Shown piece by piece: positions 8,902-18,102 of a stretch of 64,000 bases of DNA. The position numbers and the translations under genes are program-made. Below the pieces are notes generated by a model. It was not told the DNA's origin, searched no databases, and was given only the letters and a program-made list of their open reading frames with translations. The DNA comes from Streptomyces sp. NBC_00690 (GTDB taxonomy: Bacteria > Actinomycetota > Actinomycetes > Streptomycetales > Streptomycetaceae), in NCBI RefSeq assembly GCF_036226685.1, contig NZ_CP109009.1:7343501-7407500 (forward strand), given 5' to 3'. Position 1 is the first letter of the stretch. Every line of letters starts with the position of its first letter.

Positions 8902-9785
8902 AGCCCCAGACGCTCCAACTGCACTTCGTAGAGGTCGCGTCCGAGTTCTTCGTCGCTGGTCTGCTCCCAGACCTTCTCCAGCCGGGTCACGGTGTCGCCG
9001 TCGAGGGCTTCGTACCGCTTCAGCCACTCCTCGTGCTTGAACGTCCAGTAGCCGATCACCTTGTACCACTCGGCCGGCAATTGGAGTTCATGGCGCAGAT
9101 ACCGCCGTGCGGTCCGCAGTTCCTTCGACTCGCCGGCCACCCAGACATAGGTGCCGGGGGCGACGGCGAGCTGGCGAAGTGCCTCGGTGATGGCGCTGGG
9201 GCCGACCCCGTTGCCGCGGCCGGGGATCCAGCGCACATCGAGCCGGCGGGCGGGGCTGGTGAGATCGATGGTGTGCGAGGCGTCGGCGATCTCGACGACG
9301 GCGGTCGCCTCGGTCGAGGGGTCGAGCTGTTCGAGGAGGCGGCCCAGCGCGGGCAGACCGGTGGCGTCGGTGACGAAGACCTGTCGGGCCGCATCGGCGG
9401 GAGGTTCGTACAGGCGCCGGGGTGTGCCGAAGACGATCCGGTCGCCTGGCCGGGCCCGGTTCGCCCAGCCGGCCGCGCGACCGTGTCCGTGCAGGACGAA
9501 GTCGATGTCCACCTCGCCGGCCGCCGGATCGAACCGCCGGATCGTGTACGGCGCGACATGGGGGTAGCGGTCGTCGGGGTAGTGCCAGTTGCCGTCTTCG
9601 CCGATCTCCGGCAGGAGGGGTTCGGCGCCCTCCTCGGGGAAGTGGATTCGGACGTACTCGTCGCCGACGCTGGTCGAGGGGTAGGACCCCAGCGCCTCGC
9701 TGCGGAGGGTGACCCGGGTCATGCCCGGGGACAGCAGTCGCAGGGCGGCCACTTCCGCGAGGACGTACGCGGGTGCCCCGGTCAC
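8898..9785 (-). CDS. FAD-dependent siderophore-interacting protein (SIP/ViuB family)
   Basis: A 295-residue cytoplasmic flavoprotein expected to reduce Fe(III) in imported siderophores so that iron is released. The N-terminal FAD-binding barrel contains the R-x-Y-T/S-like element (YTIRRFDP) and a DFVLHGHGRAAGWA stretch typical of SIP proteins. The C-terminal NAD(P)H-like domain has VAGESKELRTARRYL, and the closing YWTFKHEEW region is usual for the family. The GTG at 9785 overlaps the stop of the binding-protein gene. Being inside the uptake operon supports the iron-release role. Confidence 0.94.
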   Translation of the reverse strand: MTGAPAYVLAEVAALRLLSPGMTRVTLRSEALGSYPSTSVGDEYVRIHFPEEGAEPLLPEIGEDGNWHYPDDRYPHVAPYTIRRFDPAAGEVDIDFVLHGHGRAAGWANRARPGDRIVFGTPRRLYEPPADAARQVFVTDATGLPALGRLLEQLDPSTEATAVVEIADASHTIDLTSPARRLDVRWIPGRGNGVGPSAITEALRQLAVAPGTYVWVAGESKELRTARRYLRHELQLPAEWYKVIGYWTFKHEEWLKRYEALDGDTVTRLEKVWEQTSDEELGRDLYEVQLERLGL

Positions 9786-10801
9786 GATCCGACCTTGGCG
9801 TCGATCTTCGCGAGGACTCCGTCGAGCTGGTTCAGGCTCTCGGTGCCCCAGTCGAAGGAGGAGACCACCGCGGCCGGGGTGTTCTCAAAGACGAAACCAT
9901 TCTTCACGGCCGGGAGGTTCTTCCACACGGTGTTCTTGGAGAGGGAGGTGACGAAGTCCTGGAGGCCGTACGAGTGGATCAGGATGTCCGCGTTGGACAG
10001 CTTGCCGATCTGTTCGAGCGACAGCCACTCGCTCACCGTGCCGGGTTCGCCCTTGTGCTCGCCCGCGGTGAAGGGGCGGAACTTGGCGCCGACGGCGTCC
10101 CAGGCGGGGACGTAGAAGTGGCCGGTGGGATAGGTGCCCCAGGTGGACATGTCCTGTCCGTGCGCGAACACGGCGATGGTGTTGTTGGCCAGGACGTCCG
10201 CGTACTTGGCCTTCAGTTCGTCGGCGCGCTTCCTGAACGTCGCCTGCTGCTGCTTACCCTCCTCCGCCTTGCCCACGGCCGCGGCGATCATCAGCGTCCG
10301 GTCCTCCCAGGCGCCGACGCCCGATGCGTCGAGTTGGACCACGGGGGCGATGCCCTGGAGCCGCTCCAGCTCGCCCTTCTGGAGGAACCGCGTCTCAGCG
10401 AAGATCATGTCGGGGTCCTGCTTGGCCACGGCCTCGATGTTGAGCTCGTAGTAGGTCCCGATGGTCGCGGTCTTCTTGAGCGCCTCGTGGTAGCGCTTGG
10501 GGCGCAGGTTCGGGTCGGGGTCATCGAACCCCTCGACGACCCCGATCGGCTTGATCCCGAGGTCGACGAGAGTCGCGGGCGAGTAGAAGTCGACGGAGAC
10601 GATGCGCTGCGGCTTCGCCGGGACCTCGACCTTGCCGGCGATGTCGGTGACCGTACGGGTCTCGGCGCCCGAGGTTTTCGCGGATTCCGTTCCGCCCGTC
10701 GAGCAGGCGCTCATGATCAGCACGGCGGCGGCGCTCGCGGCTGCCGTCGCGAGGAACCTCCGTCGCGACGGGCGGGATCCACGGGTGGTGCGGGGTGTCA
10801 T
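9782..10801 (-). CDS. Iron-siderophore ABC transporter substrate-binding lipoprotein
   Basis: A 339-residue surface lipoprotein delivering ferric siderophore to the FecCD channel. The N-terminus has a twin-arginine-like run (SRRRFLATAAA) followed by a lipobox (MSAC), so Tat export and lipidation are both possible. Residues about 45-339 form a FepB/FhuD-type two-lobed domain (RIVSVDF..., then MIFAETRFL). First gene of the uptake operon, 52 nt downstream of an iron box and therefore probably repressed by DmdR/IdeR-type regulator with iron. Ligand cannot be predicted from sequence. Confidence 0.94.
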   Translation of the reverse strand: MTPRTTRGSRPSRRRFLATAAASAAAVLIMSACSTGGTESAKTSGAETRTVTDIAGKVEVPAKPQRIVSVDFYSPATLVDLGIKPIGVVEGFDDPDPNLRPKRYHEALKKTATIGTYYELNIEAVAKQDPDMIFAETRFLQKGELERLQGIAPVVQLDASGVGAWEDRTLMIAAAVGKAEEGKQQQATFRKRADELKAKYADVLANNTIAVFAHGQDMSTWGTYPTGHFYVPAWDAVGAKFRPFTAGEHKGEPGTVSEWLSLEQIGKLSNADILIHSYGLQDFVTSLSKNTVWKNLPAVKNGFVFENTPAAVVSSFDWGTESLNQLDGVLAKIDAKVGS

Positions 10802-10853
10802 CGGACTCCTTCAGGGACCCCGTACGACGGTCCGATGACCGGCGAATACGGGC

Positions 10854-10872
10854 TTAGGGCAGGCTTGCCTAA
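10854..10872. promoter_or_regulatory. DmdR/IdeR-type iron box
   Basis: The 19-bp imperfect palindrome TTAGGGCAGGCTTGCCTAA matches the actinobacterial iron box (TTAGG...CCTAA half-sites). It sits 53 nt upstream of the binding-protein start on the minus strand. Established knowledge: DmdR1/IdeR with Fe(II) binds such sites and represses siderophore genes. It places the uptake operon under iron control separately from the AraC gene upstream. Confidence 0.85.
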
Positions 10873-10921
10873 GTAAGGTAACTCAGTTCCCATGAGGGTA
10901 TGGCGACACTTTGTTCTGGTT

Positions 10922-11812
10922 TCACGACACCCGGGCTCGGGGGAGCTCGGCTAACGGTGCCACGTCTTCCCCGCCGCTCATCGACCGGAAGTATGCGGCG
11001 GGTGTGTGGCCTGTGACCTGGCGGAACAGATCGATGAAGGTGCTCGGATTGGCATAGCCGAGACGGCGGGAGACGGCCACCACCGGCTTGCCCGCCGCGA
11101 TGTCGATGAGGGCCGACCGCACCCGGACCAGGATGCGCCACTGGGTGAGGCTGACACCGGTGTCCCGCTGGAACCAGCGCATCAGGGTGCGCCCGCTCAG
11201 TCCGAGCTCCCTCGCCCACTCCTCCGTGGTCCGGTCGTCGGCCGGGTCGGCGATGATCCGGTCCGCGACCGCACGCAACTCCGGGGTCTTCGGCAGGGGG
11301 ATGTCGAGTGAGGCGGCCTGGACCGGCTTGATCAGGTCCACGCCGACCTGCTGGAGCCGCAGCCTGACCTCGTCGGGCATCGGCTCCCGCTGGTTGTGGA
11401 GCAGTACCTCGCGCAGGAGACGGCTCAGCGGGATCCCCGTGACGGTGCGCCAGCTCATATGGGTCAGCTCGGGGTTGAGGAAGGTGGCGTACGTGACCGT
11501 GTCAGCGCTCGCCTTCACCCGGTGCGGCATCCCGGCCGGCAGCCAGATCCCCAACGCCGGCGGTACGAGCCACACATGCCCGGCCGCCTCGACCGTCACA
11601 TTGCCCGTGCTGGACCACAGGAGTTCGGGCTCGGGGTGTGACATCCGCTCCCACTCCATCGGCTCGGGGGCGGTGAAGGTGCTCGTGGTGAGCAGCCAGG
11701 GGTCTTCGACCTGGCGTTCCCCGCTCGGGATGTAGGCGGTCCACTCGTCCGGTTCCAAGGTGGGTGCTCCCCACAGGCGCACGGCGGACGTCCTTTGTCG
11801 CTTTACCGTCAT
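10922..11812 (-). CDS. AraC-family transcriptional regulator with N-terminal cupin-like domain
   Basis: A 296-residue regulator. Residues about 1-150 form a cupin-like ligand-sensing domain (AAGHVWLVPPALGIWLPAG). The C-terminal ~100 residues hold two helix-turn-helix motifs, including AVSRRLGYANPSTFIDLFRQ and the family ending GHTPAAYFRS. The ATG at 11812 was chosen; the start lies 55 nt from a divergent ABC gene. It lies immediately before the siderophore-uptake operon and back to back with an exporter-type pair, so regulation of either is plausible. The inducer is unknown. Confidence 0.92.
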   Translation of the reverse strand: MTVKRQRTSAVRLWGAPTLEPDEWTAYIPSGERQVEDPWLLTTSTFTAPEPMEWERMSHPEPELLWSSTGNVTVEAAGHVWLVPPALGIWLPAGMPHRVKASADTVTYATFLNPELTHMSWRTVTGIPLSRLLREVLLHNQREPMPDEVRLRLQQVGVDLIKPVQAASLDIPLPKTPELRAVADRIIADPADDRTTEEWARELGLSGRTLMRWFQRDTGVSLTQWRILVRVRSALIDIAAGKPVVAVSRRLGYANPSTFIDLFRQVTGHTPAAYFRSMSGGEDVAPLAELPRARVS

Positions 11813-11867
11813 AACGTGTCACGATACCTGGTTGTGTTGTGATCGTCTGCGTTCCTAGCGTGAGGCG

Positions 11868-13634
11868 GTGACCGCTCCCGACACCCCTCCCGCTTCCTCG
11901 ACACCGGGAATCGCCCCGGCCGCGCACCCCACCGACCCGTCCCGGCCCGTACGGCAATCCCAAGACCCGCCCGGCGCCGGCGCACTGATCCGGCACGGGT
12001 CGTTCAGCGCCGGAAGAGGTTGGCGCCTCGGGGTGGCGAGCGCCGGATTCGCGGGACACCAGATCGCGGAGGCAATGGTTCCGGTGCTCATCGGGGTGGT
12101 CATCGACCAGGCCATCCGCGAAGGCGACCCGGGCGCACTGCTGAACTGGCTGACCGCATTGGCAGCCCTGTTCCTCGTCCTGATCCTCTGCTGGCGAACC
12201 GGAAGCCAGCTCGCCACCCGGGTGTACTCCTTCGGGGAACACGAGTTGCGTCTCATGGCGGCCGGCCGGGTGCTGCACCCGAGAGGCATGGCGACGAAAC
12301 GCGCCCCGGGGGAGGTGCTGACGGTCGCGACCTCCGACGCATCCAATGTGTCCGGACTCGCCTGGGTACTCGCAGAACAGGGCGGAGCACTCGCCGGGCT
12401 GGTCACGGCGACGATCGCACTGCTCCTGATCTCCTGGCAACTTGCCGCAGTCGTCCTGGTGGTCTCCGCCGTCCAACTGTTGCTGCTCCACCTGCTGAGC
12501 GGGCCGCTGGAGCAACGCGTCTACGCCGAACAGAGCGGCGCCGCACGGGCCGGGGCGCTCGCGACCGACTTCACCGGCGGACTGCGCGTACTCAAGGGGT
12601 TCGGTGCCGAACGGACCGCCGCCGACCGCTACCGGGACGCCAGCCAGGAGTCCGTCCGAGCGGCACTGCGCCGAGTCCGCTCCCTGGCGGACCTGTCCGC
12701 CCTGAACTCCGCACTGTCCGGGATCTTTCTCACGGGCATCGCGCTGGCCGCGGGCTCCATGGCGCTGAACGGCACCATCACCGTCGGCAACCTCGTCACC
12801 GCCGTGGGGCTCGCCCAGGTCGTCGCCGGCCCGATGGAGACACTCGGATTCCTGGGCGCCGCCATCGCCTCCAAACGCGGCTCCGCCCGCAGACTCGCCG
12901 AACTCCTTGCGATCCCCCACCGGGTCCCCGACCCGCACCCACCGACCATGACCCGCCCTGCCGCCCATGCCTGCGACCACAACGCTCCCCGCGGGGCACT
13001 CCTCACCCTGCGCCACGACGACCATGTCATCACGGCACGGCGGGGCGAAGTCATCGGCATCCACGCCCGCGGCGAGACCGCCGTGGCAGTGGCCGACCTG
13101 ATCTCCTGCCGTAGGGCACCGGAACCCGGCCAGTACACACTGGACGGGCGGGACGCCGCACTACTCCCGCCCGACGAGGTTCGTCGTACCGTCTTCGCCC
13201 CACCGCACGACGCCGTTGTGTTCACGGGCAGCATCGCCGACAACCTCGCCACCGAGAGGGTGGACCCGGCCCTGCTCACCGCAGCCGGACTGGACGACGT
13301 CCTCACCCAACTGCCGGACGGGACCGCATCCGCGGTGGGTGAACAGGGCCGATTCCTCTCCGGAGGACAACGACAGCGACTGCTGCTCGCACGAGCCCTG
13401 CACCAACCCCAGCCCGTACTCGTCCTGCACGAGCCGACCACCTCCGTCGACAGTGTCACGGAAGACCGCATCGGCCGCGCCCTGCGCGGATTCGGCGACC
13501 GGGCGATCATCCTCATCACCACCAGCCCCGCCCTCCTCGACGCCTGCGACCGGACCCACGAGCTCCCCGATCCGGCGCCGCCGAATCCCGAACCGGAGCC
13601 CGGTACGCTCCCGGACGCGGTGGCCGCACGATGA
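11868..13634 (+). CDS. Exporter-fold ABC transporter half with degenerate ATP site (TMD-NBD), subunit 1
   Basis: A 588-residue fused transmembrane/ATPase half-transporter. Six helices lie between about residues 55 and 330. The ATPase domain is partly dead: the Walker A region reads GIHARGET (397-404) with Glu403 in the lysine position, and the Walker B Asp is His521 (VLHEP). The H-loop histidine is replaced by Thr552. The signature LSGGQ (497-501) is intact. These losses mirror the partner gene, which overlaps it by 4 nt, so the two make one heterodimer with one working site. The GTG start at 11868 has only a weak GAGG upstream. Neighbouring siderophore genes suggest an IrtAB-like siderophore importer or a siderophore exporter. 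Confidence 0.9.
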   Translation: MTAPDTPPASSTPGIAPAAHPTDPSRPVRQSQDPPGAGALIRHGSFSAGRGWRLGVASAGFAGHQIAEAMVPVLIGVVIDQAIREGDPGALLNWLTALAALFLVLILCWRTGSQLATRVYSFGEHELRLMAAGRVLHPRGMATKRAPGEVLTVATSDASNVSGLAWVLAEQGGALAGLVTATIALLLISWQLAAVVLVVSAVQLLLLHLLSGPLEQRVYAEQSGAARAGALATDFTGGLRVLKGFGAERTAADRYRDASQESVRAALRRVRSLADLSALNSALSGIFLTGIALAAGSMALNGTITVGNLVTAVGLAQVVAGPMETLGFLGAAIASKRGSARRLAELLAIPHRVPDPHPPTMTRPAAHACDHNAPRGALLTLRHDDHVITARRGEVIGIHARGETAVAVADLISCRRAPEPGQYTLDGRDAALLPPDEVRRTVFAPPHDAVVFTGSIADNLATERVDPALLTAAGLDDVLTQLPDGTASAVGEQGRFLSGGQRQRLLLARALHQPQPVLVLHEPTTSVDSVTEDRIGRALRGFGDRAIILITTSPALLDACDRTHELPDPAPPNPEPEPGTLPDAVAAR

Positions 13635-15430
13635 CCACCACACCCATGGATCACCACGACCCCACGGAACTCCGTACGACAGGGTCGGTGCTGCTCCCCG
13701 TAGCCTCCGCCCGGGAGACCACCGGCAGCACCCTTCGACTCCTCGCACCCCATCGCGCCCGGCTCGCCGGAACCGTCGTGGTACTGCTCGCCACCGCCGC
13801 GTTCGCCCTGGTGGCACCCGCTCTCCTCGGAGTGATGGTCAACACCGTGGTGGCGAAGCGGCCCTGGACGGAACTGCTGCTCCCGGCCGGTGGTGTGTTT
13901 GCGACGACACTGCTGAGCGCCGGCCTCGGCCGATGGGGCCGACTCCTCCTCGCCCGTACCGCACAACACACCCTCGCCGCACTGCGCGAGGACGTCTTCG
14001 CCACCGCGGTCGCCCAGCCCGCCGCCGTACTGGAGAAGGCAGGGACGGGCGACCTCGTCTCCCGCGTCGCAGGTGATGCGGAAGCCGTCAACACTGTCAT
14101 CGGCCGGGTGCTGCCCGCCTTCGTCTCCGCGCTGTTCACCATCGCCCTGACCTTGATCGGTATCGGTGTCATCGACTGGCGCTTCGCCGTCGCCGTCCTT
14201 GCCGCAGCACCCCTCCAACTCTTCGCGCTACGGCGCTTCCTGGCCGGATCGGGTCCGGTCTACCGGGCCCTGCGCCGGGCCGAGGCGGCACGTGGGCAGG
14301 AGATCATCGAGACCCTCAACGGTGCCGAGACCGTGAGCGCACTCCGCGGCCAGAGCCGGCACCTCGCCAGGATCGCCGACTCGTCCGAGCGTGCCATCGG
14401 TCATGAACTGCACGCCGTGAGGCTGCGCGCCAACTTCTATGGGCTGCTGAACATCGCCGAGTTGATTGGACTCGCCGCCGTGCTGGCGGTCGGCTTCCGG
14501 CTGGTCACCGACTCCACGGTGAGCCTGGGCGCGGCCACCGCCGCGGCCCTCTACTTCCACCAACTGTTCGGCCCGGTCGGTGTGCTGCTGTCCAACGTCG
14601 ACGAACTCCAGGACGCAGGAGCGGGGCTGGCGCGTCTCATCGGTGTCGCCGCACTGCCGCAGCCAGCCACGGCGAAACCCACGGTTGACCCCGGACCGCA
14701 GGGGCCGGGCCGGGTCGTCCTCGACCAGGTCTCCTACGCATACGGTCCGGGTCGGCCGACGCTCGACCGGGTCTCGTTGACCGTCGAGCCCGGTGAGACG
14801 GTGGCGATCGTCGGCGCGAGCGGTGCCGGCAAGACGACCCTCGCCAAACTCATCGCCGGTGTGCTGGTCCCCGACAGTGGCGAGATCACCATCGACGGCG
14901 AACGGGCCGGGCCATCGGCCACGGACGGTGGCACCCGGATCGTTCTGGTCAGCCAGGAGGTCCATGTGTTCGACGGGACCGTCATGGAGGATCTGCGCCT
15001 CTTTGCCCCCGGTGTCACACGCGATCAGATCCGACAGACGGCCGAACGGCTCGATGCCTCCTGGATCGACGAACTCCCCGATGGTCTCGACACCTCGGTC
15101 GGTGCGGGCGGTCATGAGTTGACCGCCGCCCAGTCACAACACCTGGCGCTGCTTCGGCTCGCCCTGGTCGCTCCCTCCGTCGCCGTCCTCGATGAAGCAA
15201 CCGCCGAGGCGGGGAGCACGGACGCCGGTCTGCTCGACCGGGCCGCTTCTGCCGCGTTGGCCGGACGCACCGGCCTGGTGATAGCGCATCGCCTCAGCCA
15301 GGCCGCGCACGCCGACCGGATCGTCGTCATGGAACGCGGCCGGGCCGTCGAGTGTGGCACCCACGCGGAACTGGTACGGGCCGGGGGCCAGTACGCACGG
15401 CTCTGGGAGGCATGGGCAAAGGGCCGCTGA
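13631..15430 (+). CDS. Exporter-fold ABC transporter half with active Walker motifs, subunit 2
   Basis: A 599-residue TMD-NBD half-transporter. Helices occupy about residues 35-320. Walker A GASGAGKT (395-402), Walker B VLDEAT (Asp521-Glu522) and H-loop His553 are intact, but the signature reads LTAAQ (497-501) instead of LSGGQ. Together with subunit 1 it would form one hydrolytic site (its Walker A/B plus the partner's LSGGQ) and one dead site. The ATG overlaps the subunit 1 stop, as expected for stoichiometric synthesis. Substrate unknown; see subunit 1 for the siderophore context. Confidence 0.93.
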   Translation: MTTTPMDHHDPTELRTTGSVLLPVASARETTGSTLRLLAPHRARLAGTVVVLLATAAFALVAPALLGVMVNTVVAKRPWTELLLPAGGVFATTLLSAGLGRWGRLLLARTAQHTLAALREDVFATAVAQPAAVLEKAGTGDLVSRVAGDAEAVNTVIGRVLPAFVSALFTIALTLIGIGVIDWRFAVAVLAAAPLQLFALRRFLAGSGPVYRALRRAEAARGQEIIETLNGAETVSALRGQSRHLARIADSSERAIGHELHAVRLRANFYGLLNIAELIGLAAVLAVGFRLVTDSTVSLGAATAAALYFHQLFGPVGVLLSNVDELQDAGAGLARLIGVAALPQPATAKPTVDPGPQGPGRVVLDQVSYAYGPGRPTLDRVSLTVEPGETVAIVGASGAGKTTLAKLIAGVLVPDSGEITIDGERAGPSATDGGTRIVLVSQEVHVFDGTVMEDLRLFAPGVTRDQIRQTAERLDASWIDELPDGLDTSVGAGGHELTAAQSQHLALLRLALVAPSVAVLDEATAEAGSTDAGLLDRAASAALAGRTGLVIAHRLSQAAHADRIVVMERGRAVECGTHAELVRAGGQYARLWEAWAKGR

Positions 15431-15439
15431 CGAGAATCC

Positions 15440-15476
15440 CCCGTCGGACCGGACACCTCCCGTCGGACCGGACACC
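15440..15476. repeat. Two-copy 18-bp tandem repeat, 19-bp period
   Basis: CCCGTCGGACCGGACACC occurs at 15440-15457 and again at 15459-15476, separated by one T. It lies in the short gap between two convergent genes. No function is evident; a protein-binding or recombination relic is possible. Confidence 0.7.
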
Positions 15477-15505
15477 ACTTCGCGCCGTGCACCACCGGCG
15501 TTCCC

Positions 15506-17926
15506 TCAGCCGGTCAGGGCGGAGATGTCAGCCCAGATCGTCTTCCCGGTGGGCGTGTAGCGGGTGCCCCAACGCTGGGTGAGTTGGGCGACGAGCAGCA
15601 GACCGCGCCCGCCCTCGTCGAAGACGCGCGCCCGCCGCAGCCGCGGGGAGGTGTAACTGGCGTCGGACACCTCACAGATCACGGCCCGCTCATGGATGAG
15701 ACGCAGTTGAATGGGCGGCAGCCCGTAGCGGATGGCGTTGGTGACCAACTCGCTCACCACCAACTCTGCGGTGAACCTGATGTCGTCGTCCAGTTCCCAA
15801 TCCGCCAGCCTACGGACGGCGTCCGTACGGGCCTGCGCAACCGCAGCCGGATCGGATGGCACCTCCCAAGTGGCGACCTGGCCTTCGTCGAGGCGCCGGG
15901 TGCGCGCGATCAGAAGAACGCTGTCGTCGTCGGGGCGATCGGGGAGCAGGGCCGCGAACGCGTCGTCGCAGAGGTCGTCAAGTGAGGGCGTGGAGTCCTC
16001 GGGGCAGTCGAGCACGCGGAGCAGTGTGGCGCGGCCCGCGTCCACGTCATGGCTGCGGGCCTCGATCAGACCGTCGGTGTAGAGGGCGAGAAGGCTGCCC
16101 TCCGGAAGGTCGAACTCGGCGGTCTCGAAGGGCAGGGCGCCCAGGCCGAGTGGAGGGCCGATGGGTGCGTCGAGTGTGTGGGCGGTGCCGTCGGGGCGGA
16201 CGACGGCCGGTAGGGGGTGGCCCGCGCTGGCGATCGAACAACGGCCGACGACGGGGTCGTAGACCGCGTAGAGGCAGGTGGCCCCGATGTCGCCGGTGGT
16301 CTCCGCTTCCGCAGCGAAGTCCTCGGCGCCCAGTCGGATGACCACGTCGTCGAGATGGGTGAGCAGTTCGTCGGGCGGCAGGTCGATGTCAGCGAGCGTA
16401 CGGACGGCTCCGCGCAGCCGTCCCATGGTCGCCGCGGCCTGGATGCCGTGGCCGACGACATCGCCGACGACCAGGCCGACCCTGGCACCGGAGAGCGGAA
16501 TGATGTCAAACCAGTCGCCGCCGACGCCCGCCTGGCCACCGGCCGGCAGATAGCGGGAGGCGATCTCCAGGGCGGCCTGCTCGGGCAGTGCCTGCGGGAG
16601 CAGGCTGCGCTGCAAGGTCACGGCGGTCTGGCGCTCGCGCTCGTAGCGGCGGGCGTTGTCGATGCACACGGCCGCTCGGGCCGTGATCTCCTCGGCGAGG
16701 AGCATGTCGTCGGACTGGAACGGGGTCGGGCTCTCCTTGCGCGCGAACAACGCCACTCCCAGGGTCACCCCGCGGGCGCGCATCGGGACGACCATGATGG
16801 AGTGCGCGCCGTAGAGACGGATCCGGGTCGCCCGCTCGGGGTCGTGGACCGCCCAGTGGGTGAGAGCGGACTCGGTGATCTCGTACATGGCCGGGCGCCC
16901 CCTGGCTAGGGCTTCGGCCACCGGTGACGCCATGGGGTAGTCGGTCGGATCACCCGGGTGCAGCGTGCCGTCTGGGAGTTCACTGCTCACCGAGCCCATG
17001 GCCGTCCGGCGCATCCGCACGGGGCCGGTCGGTGGACCCGAGGGCGGTTCGCCGCCCTGGTGGATAAAGCTGAGCAGATCGACGGCCGCGTAGTCCGTGA
17101 ACCGGGGCATGGCCACGTCGACGAGTTCCTGGGCGGTGCGGGTGATGTCCAGGGTGCTGCCGATACGGCTGCCTGCCTCGTTGACCAACTGGAGTCGGCG
17201 CCTGGCCCAGTAGTGTTCGGTCCGGTCGGATGCGGTGAGACTCGCACCGCACACCACGCCTTCGGGATTCGTCAGGGGCGCGATGGAGACCGCCCAGGCA
17301 CGCTCCCGGGTCTCGCCCGGCACCCGGGCGTACGTGTCCACCTGCCGTTGTTCGCCGGTTTCGATCACTTCGCGCATGGCCTGGTCGACGAGCGGGCTCT
17401 GCGGGCTCACCACGATCTCCGACGGGAGCAGTCCGCGGAGCCGGTCCTCGGGAAGGGCCGCGCCGCGTTCCAGAGCGGTGTTGACCCGCATCACCCGTGA
17501 GTCGGTGTCGAAGAGACCGATGTGGTGGGGCGACTGGTTGAACCCCCACTCCGCGAGTGTTCGGTCCTCCTCGGCGAGGGGATCCGGGGCGGGGCTCGCC
17601 GACAGGAGCCATTCGACGCCGCGGTCGCCGTCCAGTCGCCTGGCCAGGAGCCAGATGCTGCGCGGGTGCCCGTCCCGGTGCCGTACGGGGGCCGTGCCCA
17701 TCCATCGGGTCCGGGTTCGGAGAGCCAGGTCCGCTTCGTGGGACACGTGCTTGCCGAACATCTCGGCCGCGGATCGTCCCACGGCTTCGGATGCGTGGTA
17801 GCCGAGCAGCAGATGGGCGCGCTCGTCCCACTCCGTCACCGTGCCACCGCTATCCGTGGTGACCATGGGGCTGTAGTGCGTCGGAGGGGTGAATCCACTC
17901 ACTGAATCATCAGAAAAGTCAGGCAT
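15506..17926 (-). CDS. Multidomain PAS-GAF-SpoIIE phosphatase with C-terminal HATPase (RsbU/RsbW-like)
   Basis: An 806-residue cytoplasmic regulator. Approximate order: PAS 20-120, PAS 125-240, GAF 245-420, PP2C/SpoIIE phosphatase 430-650, and a C-terminal HATPase_c_2 anti-sigma-like kinase domain 670-806 with ELVTNAIRYG (N-box). The phosphatase part has GGDWFDIIPL and VGDVVGHG, the metal-binding motifs of SpoIIE enzymes. Such proteins control sigma factors by dephosphorylating or rephosphorylating anti-sigma antagonists. Combining both activities in one chain is common in Streptomyces. The ATG at 17926 follows GGAGGGGAG about 14 nt upstream. No sigma factor or antagonist lies beside it. Confidence 0.9.
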   Translation of the reverse strand: MPDFSDDSVSGFTPPTHYSPMVTTDSGGTVTEWDERAHLLLGYHASEAVGRSAAEMFGKHVSHEADLALRTRTRWMGTAPVRHRDGHPRSIWLLARRLDGDRGVEWLLSASPAPDPLAEEDRTLAEWGFNQSPHHIGLFDTDSRVMRVNTALERGAALPEDRLRGLLPSEIVVSPQSPLVDQAMREVIETGEQRQVDTYARVPGETRERAWAVSIAPLTNPEGVVCGASLTASDRTEHYWARRRLQLVNEAGSRIGSTLDITRTAQELVDVAMPRFTDYAAVDLLSFIHQGGEPPSGPPTGPVRMRRTAMGSVSSELPDGTLHPGDPTDYPMASPVAEALARGRPAMYEITESALTHWAVHDPERATRIRLYGAHSIMVVPMRARGVTLGVALFARKESPTPFQSDDMLLAEEITARAAVCIDNARRYERERQTAVTLQRSLLPQALPEQAALEIASRYLPAGGQAGVGGDWFDIIPLSGARVGLVVGDVVGHGIQAAATMGRLRGAVRTLADIDLPPDELLTHLDDVVIRLGAEDFAAEAETTGDIGATCLYAVYDPVVGRCSIASAGHPLPAVVRPDGTAHTLDAPIGPPLGLGALPFETAEFDLPEGSLLALYTDGLIEARSHDVDAGRATLLRVLDCPEDSTPSLDDLCDDAFAALLPDRPDDDSVLLIARTRRLDEGQVATWEVPSDPAAVAQARTDAVRRLADWELDDDIRFTAELVVSELVTNAIRYGLPPIQLRLIHERAVICEVSDASYTSPRLRRARVFDEGGRGLLLVAQLTQRWGTRYTPTGKTIWADISALTG

Positions 17927-18102
17927 ATCACACCATTTCTCCCCTCCCTCTTAGGTGTTCCCTTGAAGGGGGGAGGCCGAACGCGCGGTGCAGTGGTTTG
18001 GGCTTGTGTTTGGTACTCACCGGGCGGTCGCGAGTGTGGGGCGCGGAGGGTGGGTCGCGGCTCGACCGATCCAACGCAACGCACACCCGGTCGATGCGGT
18101 GA

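Noticed and set aside
11502..13064. 520-codon minus-strand ORF spanning the AraC and ABC genes
   Set aside because: It overlaps two genes with complete family motifs and has low-complexity composition.
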